Position numbers and translations under genes: made by a program
The notes under the pieces: model-generated
Seen by the model: only the letters and a program-made list of their open reading frames with translations
Told to the model about the DNA's origin: nothing
Database searches by the model: none
In this document: piece after piece, positions 1 to 11,109 of the stretch
How the letters are laid out: each line of letters starts with the position of its first letter
Position numbering within the stretch: position 1 is the first letter of the stretch
Origin: Hanleya hanleyi
Taxonomy: Eukaryota > Mollusca > Polyplacophora > Lepidopleurida > Hanleyidae
Reading direction: 5' to 3'
Assembly (NCBI GenBank): GCA_036873755.1
Contig: JAVTVY010045495.1
Location: 1-64,000, forward strand
DNA length: 64,000 nt

Positions 1-584
1 ACAGTTGATAAAAGATTATTTGACCAAGCAAGCCATTACCTCACAGCATGTTAGCTATTCATTACTTCGGTACTTTTATGAGGAACACAAACGGACATGG
101 GTGTAAAAACAATATATAATGGGCGATTCTCCAGTTCAATAATCGATCAGTTCACCATCGGATCAAAGCTGTACATGGAGCGTGAAATTCACTTGGATAC
201 CAGTCACGATGAGGAACCTTCACATTATCATTCGACCGAAACTATAGCGACTGGAAATTTCTTCTGTGATGTATATTATGTGCAAAATTGGTGAGCAATT
301 GTATCGAACATTGTCAACAATGATCACCAGTGGACATTTATTTCCATTACGGGTTGACACATTCTAAATAATTGGGTGGCACTAAAACCCAGTAAAATGC
401 ATCAATGGAGAGGTCGAGATTGAAATTGGTCATGCACAATTGGTCATGCACAATTTGAGCAACTTTGTGTCTCGATTTTCGAGTTTCCGTGGCAAAAACT
501 GTATGCCACGAGAATGCATGTTAATGTCGATGCAGTTTAATTATTTTCAGAACGGGGGAAATGTCGATGTACTGACCAGAAGAC

Positions 585-815
585 ATATGACCCCCATATG
601 CTGAGTGCAAAGTTATGTTCTTTATCTCAGCCACTCTTCGACTGGAATGACTAAACGGTCCCTAACACCAGCTCAAGCGGAATTAGACACATACTGAAAA
701 CATATAATATGTACTAACTATGTCAGATGTAAGGAAAGGCTCATAGAAAAATGAGAAGAGTAATCATAGAGTGCAAGTTCAGAACACCAGCCTCTAAGAC
801 CCGTCGCCGACCATG
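585..815 (+). repeat. Dispersed retroelement-tail repeat (copy in duplication A)
   Basis: Contains blocks also seen near 19045-19270, 48620-49030 and, in reverse, 8575-8690: a CATACTGAC-like block followed by CATATGACC, then GGYCCCTA-CACC with AAGCGG-ATTA downstream. The end, with the GACCCGTCGCCGACC block, also matches 49000-49025. The same family overlaps the ORF of the LINE fragment at 32.6-33.0 kb, so these are probably short non-autonomous elements or truncated LINE 3' ends. The second duplication copy carries it at about 11694-11924. Confidence 0.55.
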
Positions 816-860
816 TGTTTATTCCCAACCCAACCTCCCTACAGCCTCTGCAATCTCCGT

Positions 861-1315
861 TTCACAGGCTTGCTATTGCCCCAGTGAAGTGGTTGTTCAC
901 AGGCTCGCTATTGTCCCAGTGAAGTGGTTGTTCACAGGCTCGCTATTGCCTCAGTGAAGTGGTTGTTCACAGGCGCGCTATTGCCCCAGTGAAGTTGTTG
1001 TTCACAGGCTCGCTATTGCCCCAGTGAAGTGGCTGTTCACAGGCTCGCTATTGTCCCAGTGAAGTGGTTGTTCACAGGCTCGCTATTGTCCCAGTGAAGT
1101 GGTTGTTCACAGGCTCGCTATTACTCCAGTGAAGTGGTTGTTCACAGGCTCGCTATTGCCCCAGTGAAGTGGTTGTTCACAGGCTCGCTATTGTCCCAGT
1201 GAAGTGGTTGTTCACAGGCTCGCTATTGCCCCAGTGAAGTGGTTGTTCACAGGCTCGTTATTGCCCAAGTGAAGTGGTTGTTCACAGGCTCGCTATTGCC
1301 CCAGTGAAGTGGTTG
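861..1315. repeat. 35-bp minisatellite, 13 units (copy A)
   Basis: Thirteen head-to-tail units beginning TTCACAGGCT and containing CTATTGYCCCAGTGAAGTGG, period exactly 35 bp. Units differ mainly at a C/T in the middle and at CTCGCT/CGCGCT/CTCGTT. The array is bounded by TTTCACAGGC on the left and TTCTCCACC on the right. Central minisatellites like this occur in some non-autonomous rolling-circle elements of invertebrates, but no element ends were found here. Confidence 0.95.
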
Positions 1316-2849
1316 TTCTCCACCTTGTTAAGATACAGGTCAAAATGACAAAAGGACATACCGAAACGTACGATCGGCATATATGAGGCACATGCAACTA
1401 AATCGATGAATGAATCCAAAACAAAATACACTCCATGTTGTGTGTACATTCATATCGCCCCGTTCATGACACGTAATATTGTAGACCAGTTACCTCGCTT
1501 CATAATACATATAACTGATCAAACAGAATATTAATACCAATCCAGATTATCCACCAGAGCGGGTAAGAGAGGGATGCTATTTGTAAAATAATCATTTATT
1601 GGTGTAACCAAGCCAACGATAGGATAAGATTAATGTTTAATCTCGCCCATACCAAAACATAAATTATAGGCATAGTCAAGAGTGTGATACTTTGGAAAGA
1701 TACAATACAGTGTGGTATTTGTTGAGTACAGTACATAGTATATAGCTGTCGTTGCATCGGTTAGAGACAAAACTAGCCATCTCCAAACCGATTGGGCTGT
1801 CTTCGGGTATTTCCGGTCCGCGGTTGTCTACATTTGATCTGGCCCACCTGGTGGGACAAGAGTCTCTGGGACAGGAAAGGTACAGAATGAGGTATAAAGT
1901 CCCTTAAAACAGTCTACTGTATCCTGTCCTAGTTTATTTTATGAAAAAAAGATGTACTAATAATAATCTCCCTTACCTTAAAGCAACCGAGCACCGAAGT
2001 GCAGAGAAAAAAAATAAAAAATATAACAATTTTTACTAATAATCAAATTCCTAATTTCCGCAAAATGAGAGAAAATCCCAATGAAAAAAAAAATAATTAT
2101 GCATCCCCCCCCCACTACTTCCCAAACTACGCTGATACGCCGTGATTTATAGCCTATCATATTGGGGTGATGATTTTGAGCCTATCTACATACCCTTCGA
2201 AACAGTGAATCGTTGCTAACTTCAAGATTGCAACGAGTGTGTGACCGAAAAGTTTTTGACTTTTTCCTCATAAAAGTGATCAAATTTATTTTATTTCACC
2301 TCAAACACTTATTTCCTAATTCTTGGGGAATCTGACCGAAAAATCGACCATACCATGCATTTGTAGAATTTGACGCCACTGAGATTAACACATTTAGCCC
2401 CCTCCCCAAATTGCGGTAACACCCAAATCGCACCGGTTGAATAAGGTGTAAAAGACGGCAATAGAGTTGCATAATATGAGTCCATGCACATAACTTTCGG
2501 GCTAAGTAATGTCCCAATCAATTTCGTGAAGGCGACAGATCAGTAGATCGCATGTTTTATCTGCATTGATGGTATCTTAATTTTCGCCTCGTCCTTTCGA
2601 GAGGTATGGTACCAGGCAATCTAGGGGATCACGATCCAGAGAAGAACAGAGATTAAAAGAATGACCCCACCCAAAAGCGGAGACACATTTACGAGACTTC
2701 CTCGACCTGATTGTTCAGGTGGTTGGTACCCTATTTTTCCCAAGATCGCGTCACCGTTCCATCTTTTGTTGGGGTATTAACATGTTAATAGAGCTTAAAG
2801 TGCCACAAGTGTGCAGTCTGTTACAGATATTTAAATCGTTAATTACGCA

Positions 2850-3255
2850 AAATTCTGGTCTGATTCGTAAATCCAATATGGCCACCAGGATGCCATCTTG
2901 GATTTCCCCGTGAAAATTTGTTATCGCCATTTCTCATGAACTATTGCATGGATCTTTCTCAAATTTGATATGCAGGTTCACCTTGGGGTCTAGTTGTGCA
3001 AGATACCTTTTCTGGTCTGATTCGTAAATCCAATATGGCCACCAGGCCGCCATCTTGGATTTCCCCGTGAAAATTTGTTATCGCCATTTCTCATGAACTA
3101 TTGCATGGATCTTTCTCAAATTTGATATGCAGGTTCACCTTGGGGTCTAGTTGTGCAAGATACCTTTTTCGGCCCGATTCGAAAATCCATTATGGCCGCC
3201 AGGGGGCCATCTTCTATTTTCTCTTGAAACATTATCGTGAATTTTCAGGAACAAC
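2850..3255 (+). repeat. ~155-bp tandem monomers, block 1
   Basis: Two to three monomers with a period of about 155-157 bp (ATGGATCTTTCTC at 3105 and again near 3259). Each monomer carries AAATTTGRTA, CTAGTTGTGCAAGATACC, a GATTCG-AAATCC block and a palindromic AATATGGCCGCCAGG-GGCCATCTTGGATTT core. The block ends by merging into the first reverse transcriptase copy. Confidence 0.9.
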
Positions 3256-3258
3256 TTC

Positions 3259-4022
3259 ATGGATCTTTCTGAAAATTGGTACACAGGTCCCACATGGGAC
3301 CTAGTTGTGCAACTAGCTGACAGAAGTACTCTTCCCCAAGCAAAACAAGTCCTGAGAAACCTTAATTCGCAAGAAGTTCTAGCAAATCTCCAGAGTAAAT
3401 TCGTCATAGTCCCAGCAGACAAAGCTCCGAATAATATAATATTCATATGTAAATATTACTATTACCAGGTGCTGGTTAAAGAATTGAGTGTAGACATATC
3501 TTCATCAAATACGTCTACTTACTCCCAAACTGCATTTACTCTGGAAGATTTATTTAATAATCACAAAAAGTTTCTCAGGGAAAGAGGTATTTGTCTTCCA
3601 ACCAATCATAACGACATACCAAAAACATACTGGACTCCCAAAATGCATAAATCACCATACAAAGCTAGATTCATAGCTGGTTCTAGAAGCTGCACCACCA
3701 AGCTTCTTTCAACCCTATTGACGAGGGCCCTTCAGGAGGTAAAAGCATTTTGGGAAAGGTATTGCGCCACTATTTGAATGTATGTGGATATTGAAAAACT
3801 CAAAATGTCTTACGGAAGAACTTGATGCTAAAGGTCACATACCGTACAGACATGTATCCACATGGGATTTCTCGACTACAATCCCTCATCAGGACCTTAT
3901 TGACCGTATAAGTTCATTAATAGTATCTGTGTTCAAGAAAACTGATCGTAGATATATTAATGTCGGAAGCCATAAAGCATTCTTTAGCTCGACTACATAC
4001 AAGAGATATCATTCATGGGATG
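3259..4022 (+). pseudogene. Penelope-like reverse transcriptase, fragment copy A
   Basis: Partial reverse transcriptase, about 250 codons. The reading frame starts inside the last 155-bp monomer, then continues into family-specific sequence with VPADKAPNN and the YWTPKMHK / RFIAG blocks. These are typical of the N-terminal half of Penelope-like or related reverse transcriptases. Relative to copy C at 7100 it lacks about 20 bp after WERYCATI, which causes a stop, and 9 bp at the DFSTLYT motif. It ends at the SWD codon block, where CATGGGATG joins directly to GGATCTTTCTC of another repeat monomer. The catalytic palm motifs are absent, so it cannot encode an active enzyme. Confidence 0.8.
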
Positions 4023-5098
4023 GATCTTTCTCAAATTTGGTACACAGGTTCCCCTTGGGGTCTAGTTGTTCAAGATACCTTTTCTGGTCTGATTCAAAAG
4101 TCCAATATGGCCGCCAGGCGACCATCTTGGATTTCACATGAATCTTTGTTATCGTGATTTCTCAGGAAGTACTGCATGGATCTTTCTCAAATGTGGTACA
4201 CAGGTTTCTCCTGGGGTCTAGTTGTGCAAGATACCTTTTCTGGCCCGATTCGGAAATCAAATATGGCCAAGGGGCAGCCATCTTGGATTTCCCCATGAAA
4301 CCATGAAACTTTGTTATCGCGATTTCTTAGGAACTACTGCATGGATCCTTCACAAATTTGGTACACAGGTTTCCCTTGGGGTATAGTTGTGCAAGATACC
4401 TTTTCTGATTTGAGTTGAAAATCCAATATGGCCACCAGGCGACCACCTTGGATTTCCCCATGAAACTTTCGCGATTTTTTAGGAACTAATACATGGATTT
4501 CTCTCAAATTTGGTACACAGGTTTCCCTTGGGGTGTTGTTGTGCAAGATATGTTTTTCGTCCCGATTCGAATATCTAATATGGCCGCCAGGTGGCCATCT
4601 TGGATTTCACATGAATCTTTGTTATCGTGATTTCTCAGGAAGTACTGCATGGATCTTTCTCAAATTTGGTACACAGGTTTCCCCTTGGGGTCTAGTTGTG
4701 CAAGATACCTTTTCTGGCCCGATTTGAAAATCCAATATGGCCAACAGGCAGCCATCTTGGATTTTCCCATGAAACTTTGTTATCGCGATTTCTCTGAAAC
4801 TGCATGTACTGCATGGATCTTTCTCAAATTTGGTACACAGGTTCCCCTTGGGGGTCTAGTTGTGCAAGATACCTTTTCTGGTCTGATTCGGAAATCCGAT
4901 TTGGCCACCAGGCGACCATCTTGGATTTCCCCATGAAACTGTGTTTTCGCGATTTCTCAGGAACTACTACATGGGTCTTTCTCAAATTTGATATGCAGGT
5001 TCACCTTGGGGTCTAGTTGTGCAAGATATCTTTTTCGGCCCGATTCGAAAATCCATTATGGCCACCAGGGGGCCATCTTGTATTTTCTCTTGAATCAT
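4023..5098 (+). repeat. ~155-bp tandem monomers, block 2
   Basis: About seven diverged monomers of the same repeat, each with ATGGATCTTTCTCAAATTTGGTACACAGG-like starts and the GCCATCTTGGATTT core. Short open frames arise because the monomer lacks stops in one frame; they should not be taken as genes. Confidence 0.9.
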
Positions 5099-5879
5099 TC
5101 TAGCACATGGGACCTAGTTGTGCAACTAGCTGACAGAAGTACTCTTCCCCAAGCAAAACAAGTACTGAGAAACCTTAATTCGCAAGAAGTTCTAGCAAAT
5201 CTCCAGAGTAAATTCGTCATAGTACCAGCAGACAAAGCTCCGAATAATATAATATTCATATGTAAATATTACTATTACCAGGTGCTGGTTAAAGAATTGA
5301 GTGTAGACATATCTTCATCAAATACGTGTACTTACTCCCAAACTGCATTTACTCTGGAAGATTTATTTAACAATCACAAAAAGTTTCTCAGGGAAAGAGA
5401 TATTTGTCTTCCAACCAATCATAACGACATACCAAAAATATACTGGACTCCCAAAATGCATAAATCACCATACAAAGCTAGATTCATAGCTAGTTCTAGA
5501 AGCTGCACCACCAAGCTTCTTTCAACCCTATTGACGAGGGCCCTTCAGAAGGTAAAAGCATTTTGGGAAAGGTATTGCGCCACTATTTCTAAGAACTCTG
5601 GCGTTGAATGTATGTGGATATTGAAAAACTCAAAATGTCTTACGGAAGAACTTGATGCTAAAGGTCACATACCGTACAGACATGTATCCACATGGGATTT
5701 CTCGACTCTCTATACTACAATCCCTCATCAGGACCTTATTGACCGTATAAGTTCATTAATAGTATCTGTGTTCAAGAAAACTGATCGTAGATATATTAAT
5801 GTCGGAAGCCATAAAGCATTCTTTAGCTCGACTACATACAAGAGATATCATTCATGGGATGTTTCTTTGTTTATAGAGT
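5099..5879 (+). pseudogene. Penelope-like reverse transcriptase, fragment copy B
   Basis: Second partial copy, open for about 260 codons and near-identical to copies A and C. It retains VPADKAPNN, YWTPKMHK, RFIAS and the DFSTLYTTIPH segment (RT motif A region) that copy A has partly lost. It is entered from the repeat at CACATGGGACCTAGTTGTGC. It leaves at TTTATAGAGTTGGGGTCTAGTTG, where the reverse transcriptase frame runs straight into a repeat monomer. The palm motif C (YIDD) and everything downstream are missing, so this is a truncated copy. Confidence 0.8.
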
Positions 5880-7099
5880 TGGGGTCTAGTTGTTCAAGAT
5901 ACCTTTTTCGGCCCGATTCGAAAATCCAATATGGCCACCAGGCAGCCATCTTGGATTTTCCCATGAAACCTTGTTATCGCGATTTCTCAGGAACTACTGG
6001 ATGGATCTTTCTCAAATTTGGTACACAGGTTTCCCTTGGGGTCTAGTTGTGCAGGATACCTTTTCTGGTCTGATTCAAAAGTCCAATATGGCCGCCAGGC
6101 GACCATCTTGGATTTCCCCATGAAACATTGTTATCCCGATTTCTCTGGAAATACTCTATGGATCTCTCTCAAATTTGGTGCGCAGGTACGCTCGGGGTCT
6201 AGTTGTGCAAGATTGCTTTATCGTCCCGATTCGAAAATCCAATATTGCCACCAGGCAGCCATCTTGGATTTTCCCATGGAACCTTGTTATCGCGATTTCT
6301 CAGAAACTACTGCATGGATCATTCTCGAATTTTGTACACCGGTTTCCGTTGGGGTCTAGTTGTGCACGATACCTTTTCTGATTTGCTTTGAAAATCCATT
6401 ATGGCCACCAGGCGACCATCTTGGATTTTCCCGTGAAACTTTATCGCGATTTTTCAGGAAATAATGCATGGATTTGTCTCAGATTTGGTACACAGGTTCC
6501 CCTTGGGGTGTAGTTGTGCAAGATACGCTTTTCGTCCCGATTCGAAAATCCAATATGGCCGCCAGGTGGCCATCTTGAATTTCCCCTTGAAACTTTGTTA
6601 TCGTGATTTCTCAGGAAGTACTGCATGGATCTTTCTCAAATTTGGTACACAGGTTTCCCCTGGGGTCTAGTTGTGCAAGATACCTTTTCTGGCCCGATTT
6701 GAAAATCCAATATGGCCAACAGGCAGCCATCTTGGATTTCCCCATGAAACTTTGTTATCGCGATTTCTCTGGAACTGCATGTACTGCATGGATCTTTGTC
6801 AAATTTGGTACACAGGTTCCCCTTGGGGGCCTAGTTGTACAAGATACATTTTCTGGTCTGATTCGGAAATCCGATTTGGCCACCAGGCGACCATCTTGGA
6901 TTTCCCCATGAAACTGTGTTATCGCGATTTCTCAGGAACTACTACATGGATCTTTCTCAAATTTGATATGCAGGTTCACCTTCGGGTTTAGTTGTGCAAG
7001 ATACCTTTTTCGACCCGATTCGAAAATCCATTATGGCCGCCAGGGGCCCATCTTGTATTTTCTCTTGAAACATTATCGTGAATTTTCAGGAACTACTTC
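5880..7099 (+). repeat. ~155-bp tandem monomers, block 3
   Basis: About eight monomers, similar in order and sequence to block 2. Several variant monomers (for example the one with TGCATGTACTGCATGG) recur in both blocks, suggesting that a higher-order unit of array plus reverse transcriptase was duplicated. Confidence 0.9.
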
Positions 7100-8568
7100 A
7101 TGGATCTTTCTGAAAATTGGTACACAGGTCCCACATGGGACCTAGTTGTGCAACTAGCTGACAGAAGTACTCTTCCCCAAGCAAAACAAGTACTGAGAAA
7201 CCTTAATTCGCAAGAAGTTCTAGCAAATCTCCAGAGTAAATTCGTCATAGCCCCAGCAGACAAAGCTCCGAATAATATAATATTCATATGTAAATATTAC
7301 TATTACCAGGTGCTGGTTAAAGAATTGAGTGTAGACATATCTTCATCAAATACGTCTACTTACTCCCAAACTGCATTTACTCTGGAAGATTTATTTAACA
7401 ATCACAAAAAGTTTCTCAGGGAAAGAGGTATTTGTTTTCCAACCAATCATAACGACATACCAACAATATACTGGACTCCCAAAATGCATAAATCACCATA
7501 CAAAGCTAGATTCATAGCTGGTTCTAGAAGCTGCACCACCATGCTTCTTTCAACCCTATTGATGAGGGCCCTTCAGGAGGCAAAAGCATTTTGGGAAAGG
7601 TATTGCGCCACTATTTCTAAGAACTCTGGCGTTGAATGTATGTGGATATTGAAAAACTCAAAATGTCTTACGGAAGAACTTGATGCTAAAGGTCACATAC
7701 CATACAGACATGTATCCACATGGGATTTCTCGACTCTCTATACTACAATCCCTCATCAGGACCTTATTGACCGTATAAGTTCATTAATAGTATCTGTGTT
7801 CAAGAAAACTGATCGTAGATATATTAATGTCGGAAGCCATAAAGCATTCTTTAGCTCGACTACATACAAGAGATATCATTCATGGGATGTTTCTTTGTTT
7901 ATAGAGTTACTTGAATTTCTCATTAAAAATATCTATGTGAAATTTGGCAACACAATACATCAGCAGCATATAGGTATTCCAATGGGTACTAATTGTGCAC
8001 CCCTGTTGGCCGACCTGTATCTGTTCTCTTATGAATATGACTATATGCAGGCGCTTTCAAAAACCGATCCATTCAAGCCCGTTCCTTCTCATTCACCAAA
8101 CGCTATATAGACGATCTTCTCGCTGTGGATAATCGCTATATAAATGACGCAGTGAAGGATATATATCCACCTTCACTGGATTTGAAGGAAACTACAGATA
8201 GCCCTACAGGCACATCATATTTAGATCTATATCTCTATAAAAATGAAGCGGGCATTCTCTCTCGTCGACTTTATGACAAAAGAGATGATTACAATTTCGA
8301 CATCGTAAACTATCCCTTTCTGGATAGTAATATTCCAGTGGAACCTGCATATGGCGTATACATATCTCGCTTAGTAGCATTTGCTAGATCCTGTGTTAAA
8401 TGTGATGATTTTAATCAACGTCACAAAACATTGTTGCAGAAACTTATCAAACAGGGCTATTCCACCAAGCGGCTTCACTCAAAGTTTCTCATATTTGGCG
8501 ATACATATCGCATGCTGATAGCAAAATACGAACGTAGCGTGCAAGATCTATGGCGCTACGTTTCGTAA
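7100..8568 (+). pseudogene. Penelope-like reverse transcriptase, most complete copy C
   Basis: The longest copy. The first frame (7100-8110, 336 codons) covers VPADKAPNN, YWTPKMHK, RFIAG, DFSTLYTTIPH (motif A region) and HIGIPMGTNCAPLLADLYL (motif B region). A frameshift near 8080 moves the catalytic YIDD motif and the C-terminal part (8125-8568, ending LWRYVS) into another frame. The motif set fits a Penelope-like element or a close relative. I see no GIY-YIG endonuclease before or after it, so it may belong to an endonuclease-less lineage or be truncated. The product would reverse-transcribe the element RNA. Given the frameshift and its truncated neighbours, it is probably dead. Confidence 0.8.
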
Positions 8569-8574
8569 CTTGTG

Positions 8575-8963
8575 TCTAATTCCGCTTAACCCGGGGCTAG
8601 GGGCCTTATGAACCCATGTACTTCAAGATCCTCATGGTACTCATATGAACAGTCACAATCAAAGCGTGACTGAGATGCATCATTCTTTAGATGACGACTT
8701 TACAACGAATATTATGGATTAAGAATACTGATCAGCGATACGGATTTGATATTTTTGGAACATCATGATGTCTTGCCGGCATCATTGAAAATTGTTGACC
8801 GTTTCTCTCTTGCAGGAAGCAAGCCTATGTTTATGTATACTATGATTGTCTTTTTGAATTTGGTGCTAATACTGTTATATGGAATAGGTCTTTGGATTAT
8901 GGACGCGGATATTCTCTAATGGACGACGGTTGGATTATGAATGGCGGACTAGACGCTTGTAAT
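8575..8963 (-). repeat. Dispersed element shared with the Polinton polB insertion
   Basis: Bases 8626-8963 match 58450-58787 in reverse orientation over the same length (338 bp), at roughly 95 percent identity by eye. The adjoining 8575-8625 resembles the tail repeat near 48840, 19230 and 680 (GGGGCTAGGGGCC on this strand). No terminal inverted repeat or open frame is visible. It follows the reverse transcriptase copy C directly. Confidence 0.85.
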
Positions 8964-11109
8964 ACATACCGGATTTGGTCTGGTTCGAAAATCCAAGTTA
9001 CGTTTCAAATTAATAAGGTATTGCCGTGTTGTGCCGTTGAATCACAAGAGTCGGCGGATCAAACGGTGGGGGCATATTTTATATACTGAGTACAGAGAAT
9101 ATCCATACCTTCACCTTCTATATCAAGGAGTTCAAATTATTCCGAATTAAAATGTACTTCTTCAAATTATAAATCAGTTTACTTTAGTCCATGCCGTCGC
9201 AAGTGATCTGCGCCACCGTTTCGTCTGCCGACGGGTAGGATACACGAAGGGATGTCACTCTTGTGACGCAACATCACAACTCGACAACTGCAGACTACTG
9301 CGTATTTCGATCCAAGGGAGATAATCAGGATTCAGACACTTTCAAATTTTCAATATTACTGCACGGACCGGATCCCTTCAGTATTAAGTTGTGTACCATC
9401 TTACTATTTTCGAGCATGGTATCTTAAAAGAGATATCTCAAACTAGCCCAGTAAACAGAACAGAATTAGCATTCGTTCCTAATTATAAAATCTTAGGTAG
9501 TATGTTTCATAGCTCATGACAAACTGTCAAAGAGAATTGCGTTTGCTTCCAGTACCCAATGATGACGTGTGCAAAAAAAAAAAACGAAAGACGAAGGATC
9601 CTCCGGACATTCACTTTCAGACTAACTTTGCTCTCTCTTGTACTATAACAACCGACATCAAGTACAGTTTCAAGAAATCTTGAAACTTCTGAAACTAAAA
9701 AAGATAATAGCTTGGTGTTTTCCAGCGTCCTTTTTTCGATCTCTTTCACTAAAATTCGAAATTCTGCAAACAAAATTACAAATCATTTGTTCTCAGTAAG
9801 AATGGACAAAAAGATCCTCTTGTCATTAGCTTTCAATTATCGGACAACGGTGGGCGCCAAGATCCTTCAGGATCTCTCGTTTAGAATGTTACGGGTCTTA
9901 CTTGTTGTATGCCCAAACAATAATTGTTTCAGAAGTGGTATGAAAAGCCTGTAAGTTATCAGATTTCTCGAGCCTGTTCTCCGCCGGATGAAGGCCGAAC
10001 AGTATACGGTAAAGTGTCGGATATCGCTCCGCGATAAGGGAGACACAATCTGCAAGCGATCTTATGGATGGCGAAGTGTACGCAAATGAGTCCACAAGCG
10101 CTTCAGAAAAACGGTCGGAATGAGTGACATCAAAGCTGGAGTCTGCCCACATCAGTAAAACTACCCACATAGATATCCAAATACACTTGTTACAGTTACC
10201 GTGCATACCTGTATGTGCCTGTGTATAGGTATACGTTCGTTGTTGTTTTTTTGCAGAATCATGGGAGGGCACACTATCTATAATTTGCCTAAAAAGTAAT
10301 TCATTTCTATTTAGGCCTATATCTCGATGCTAAAGGAACAGGAATAATTGTCTGGTGATGTAACGTTCTTCGGATGCTCGTTATTTAAATAACGTGTTTT
10401 TTTCTCCATTTTCAACGGATATCTAGTTTTCACCTTACATGTCACGTTAATTATGTTAAACTATTTTTATATGTATTTATGTTATAGTTCACAAGGAGCT
10501 ATATTTTAGTTTCATTTTTTTTATTTTAACTGATTTTGACATTACATGACTGGTTGTAGAGCGGGACGATTAATTAATCCGCTCTCCTAAACAATAGATA
10601 ATACATGTACATAAATAACAAATATTGTTTTACACATATATACATATTGGATACAGTATAACAAATATAATTGACAGGAGCAAGACAATATAAGCGAACT
10701 CTAAAAGCACAAATCGTAGTTAAATACTCTACATTTTGTAATGGAATAATTAATGAAATGATTAACATACAGTGCTTTTTCGAAAGAATGACGTGAGCGC
10801 TACTCTAATAGGCCTACATGTCTTATCCATTCATGAATATATAAATTGTGTGTACATACATGCGGTGTAGTATTGTAATAGGATTGATTGATTAAATATG
10901 TAATTCATATTTTGTGTTATACAGATTAATTATGAGTATATTATCGGGAAATTTCTTCTGATTGCCAGCTTTCTTCCGATCTTTCTTCTCTACGCGATGA
11001 GTGTCACCCCAGATGTTGAAATATAGTTCTGTTCTTATGTTTTGTAGAGTCAGCCATGGTATGAATTTGAAGTCATGGTGCGCATGCGCATGTTTCTGTG
11101 TTTCGTTGC
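8964..11109. other. No gene seen; AT-rich intergenic sequence
   Basis: No supported coding sequence. A 124-codon minus-strand frame (9898-10272) has no recognisable motif and is not called. Low-complexity A/T stretches occur at 10380-10900. A dispersed repeat at 9725-9885 is listed separately. The right edge at 11109 is where the second copy of the duplication begins. Confidence 0.6.
9725..9885 (+). repeat. Dispersed repeat matching 31724-31895 (inverted)
   Basis: Contains GGACAAAAAGATCCTCTTG and GGCGCCAAGATCCTTCAGGA, which recur on the opposite strand at 31724-31895. Both copies keep an open frame with MDKKILL and VGAKILQDLSF on the matching strand. No longer element could be delimited. Confidence 0.8.

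Larger units (their letters stand above)
1..2849. repeat. Segmental duplication, copy A
   Basis: This segment is repeated almost base for base at 11110-13971. The differences I saw are a 3-bp deletion near 13110, a 16-bp insertion near 13710 and a few substitutions. Homology stops at 2849, where this copy enters the 155-bp repeat array, while the other copy enters a DIRS element. The 60-75 codon ORFs inside it have no recognisable motif and are probably chance. Apart from the minisatellite and the dispersed tail repeat listed separately, I see nothing functional in it. The repeat may extend to the left of the window. Confidence 0.93.

Noticed and set aside
861..1315. CRISPR array
   Set aside because: Units are contiguous with no spacers; this is a eukaryotic minisatellite.
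4334..6991. Many 60-110-codon ORFs with MDLSQIWYTG-like starts
   Set aside because: Translations of the 155-bp repeat, not independent genes.
9898..10272. 124-codon minus-strand ORF
   Set aside because: No recognisable motif, overlaps another frame of similar length and lies among repeats; not distinguishable from chance.
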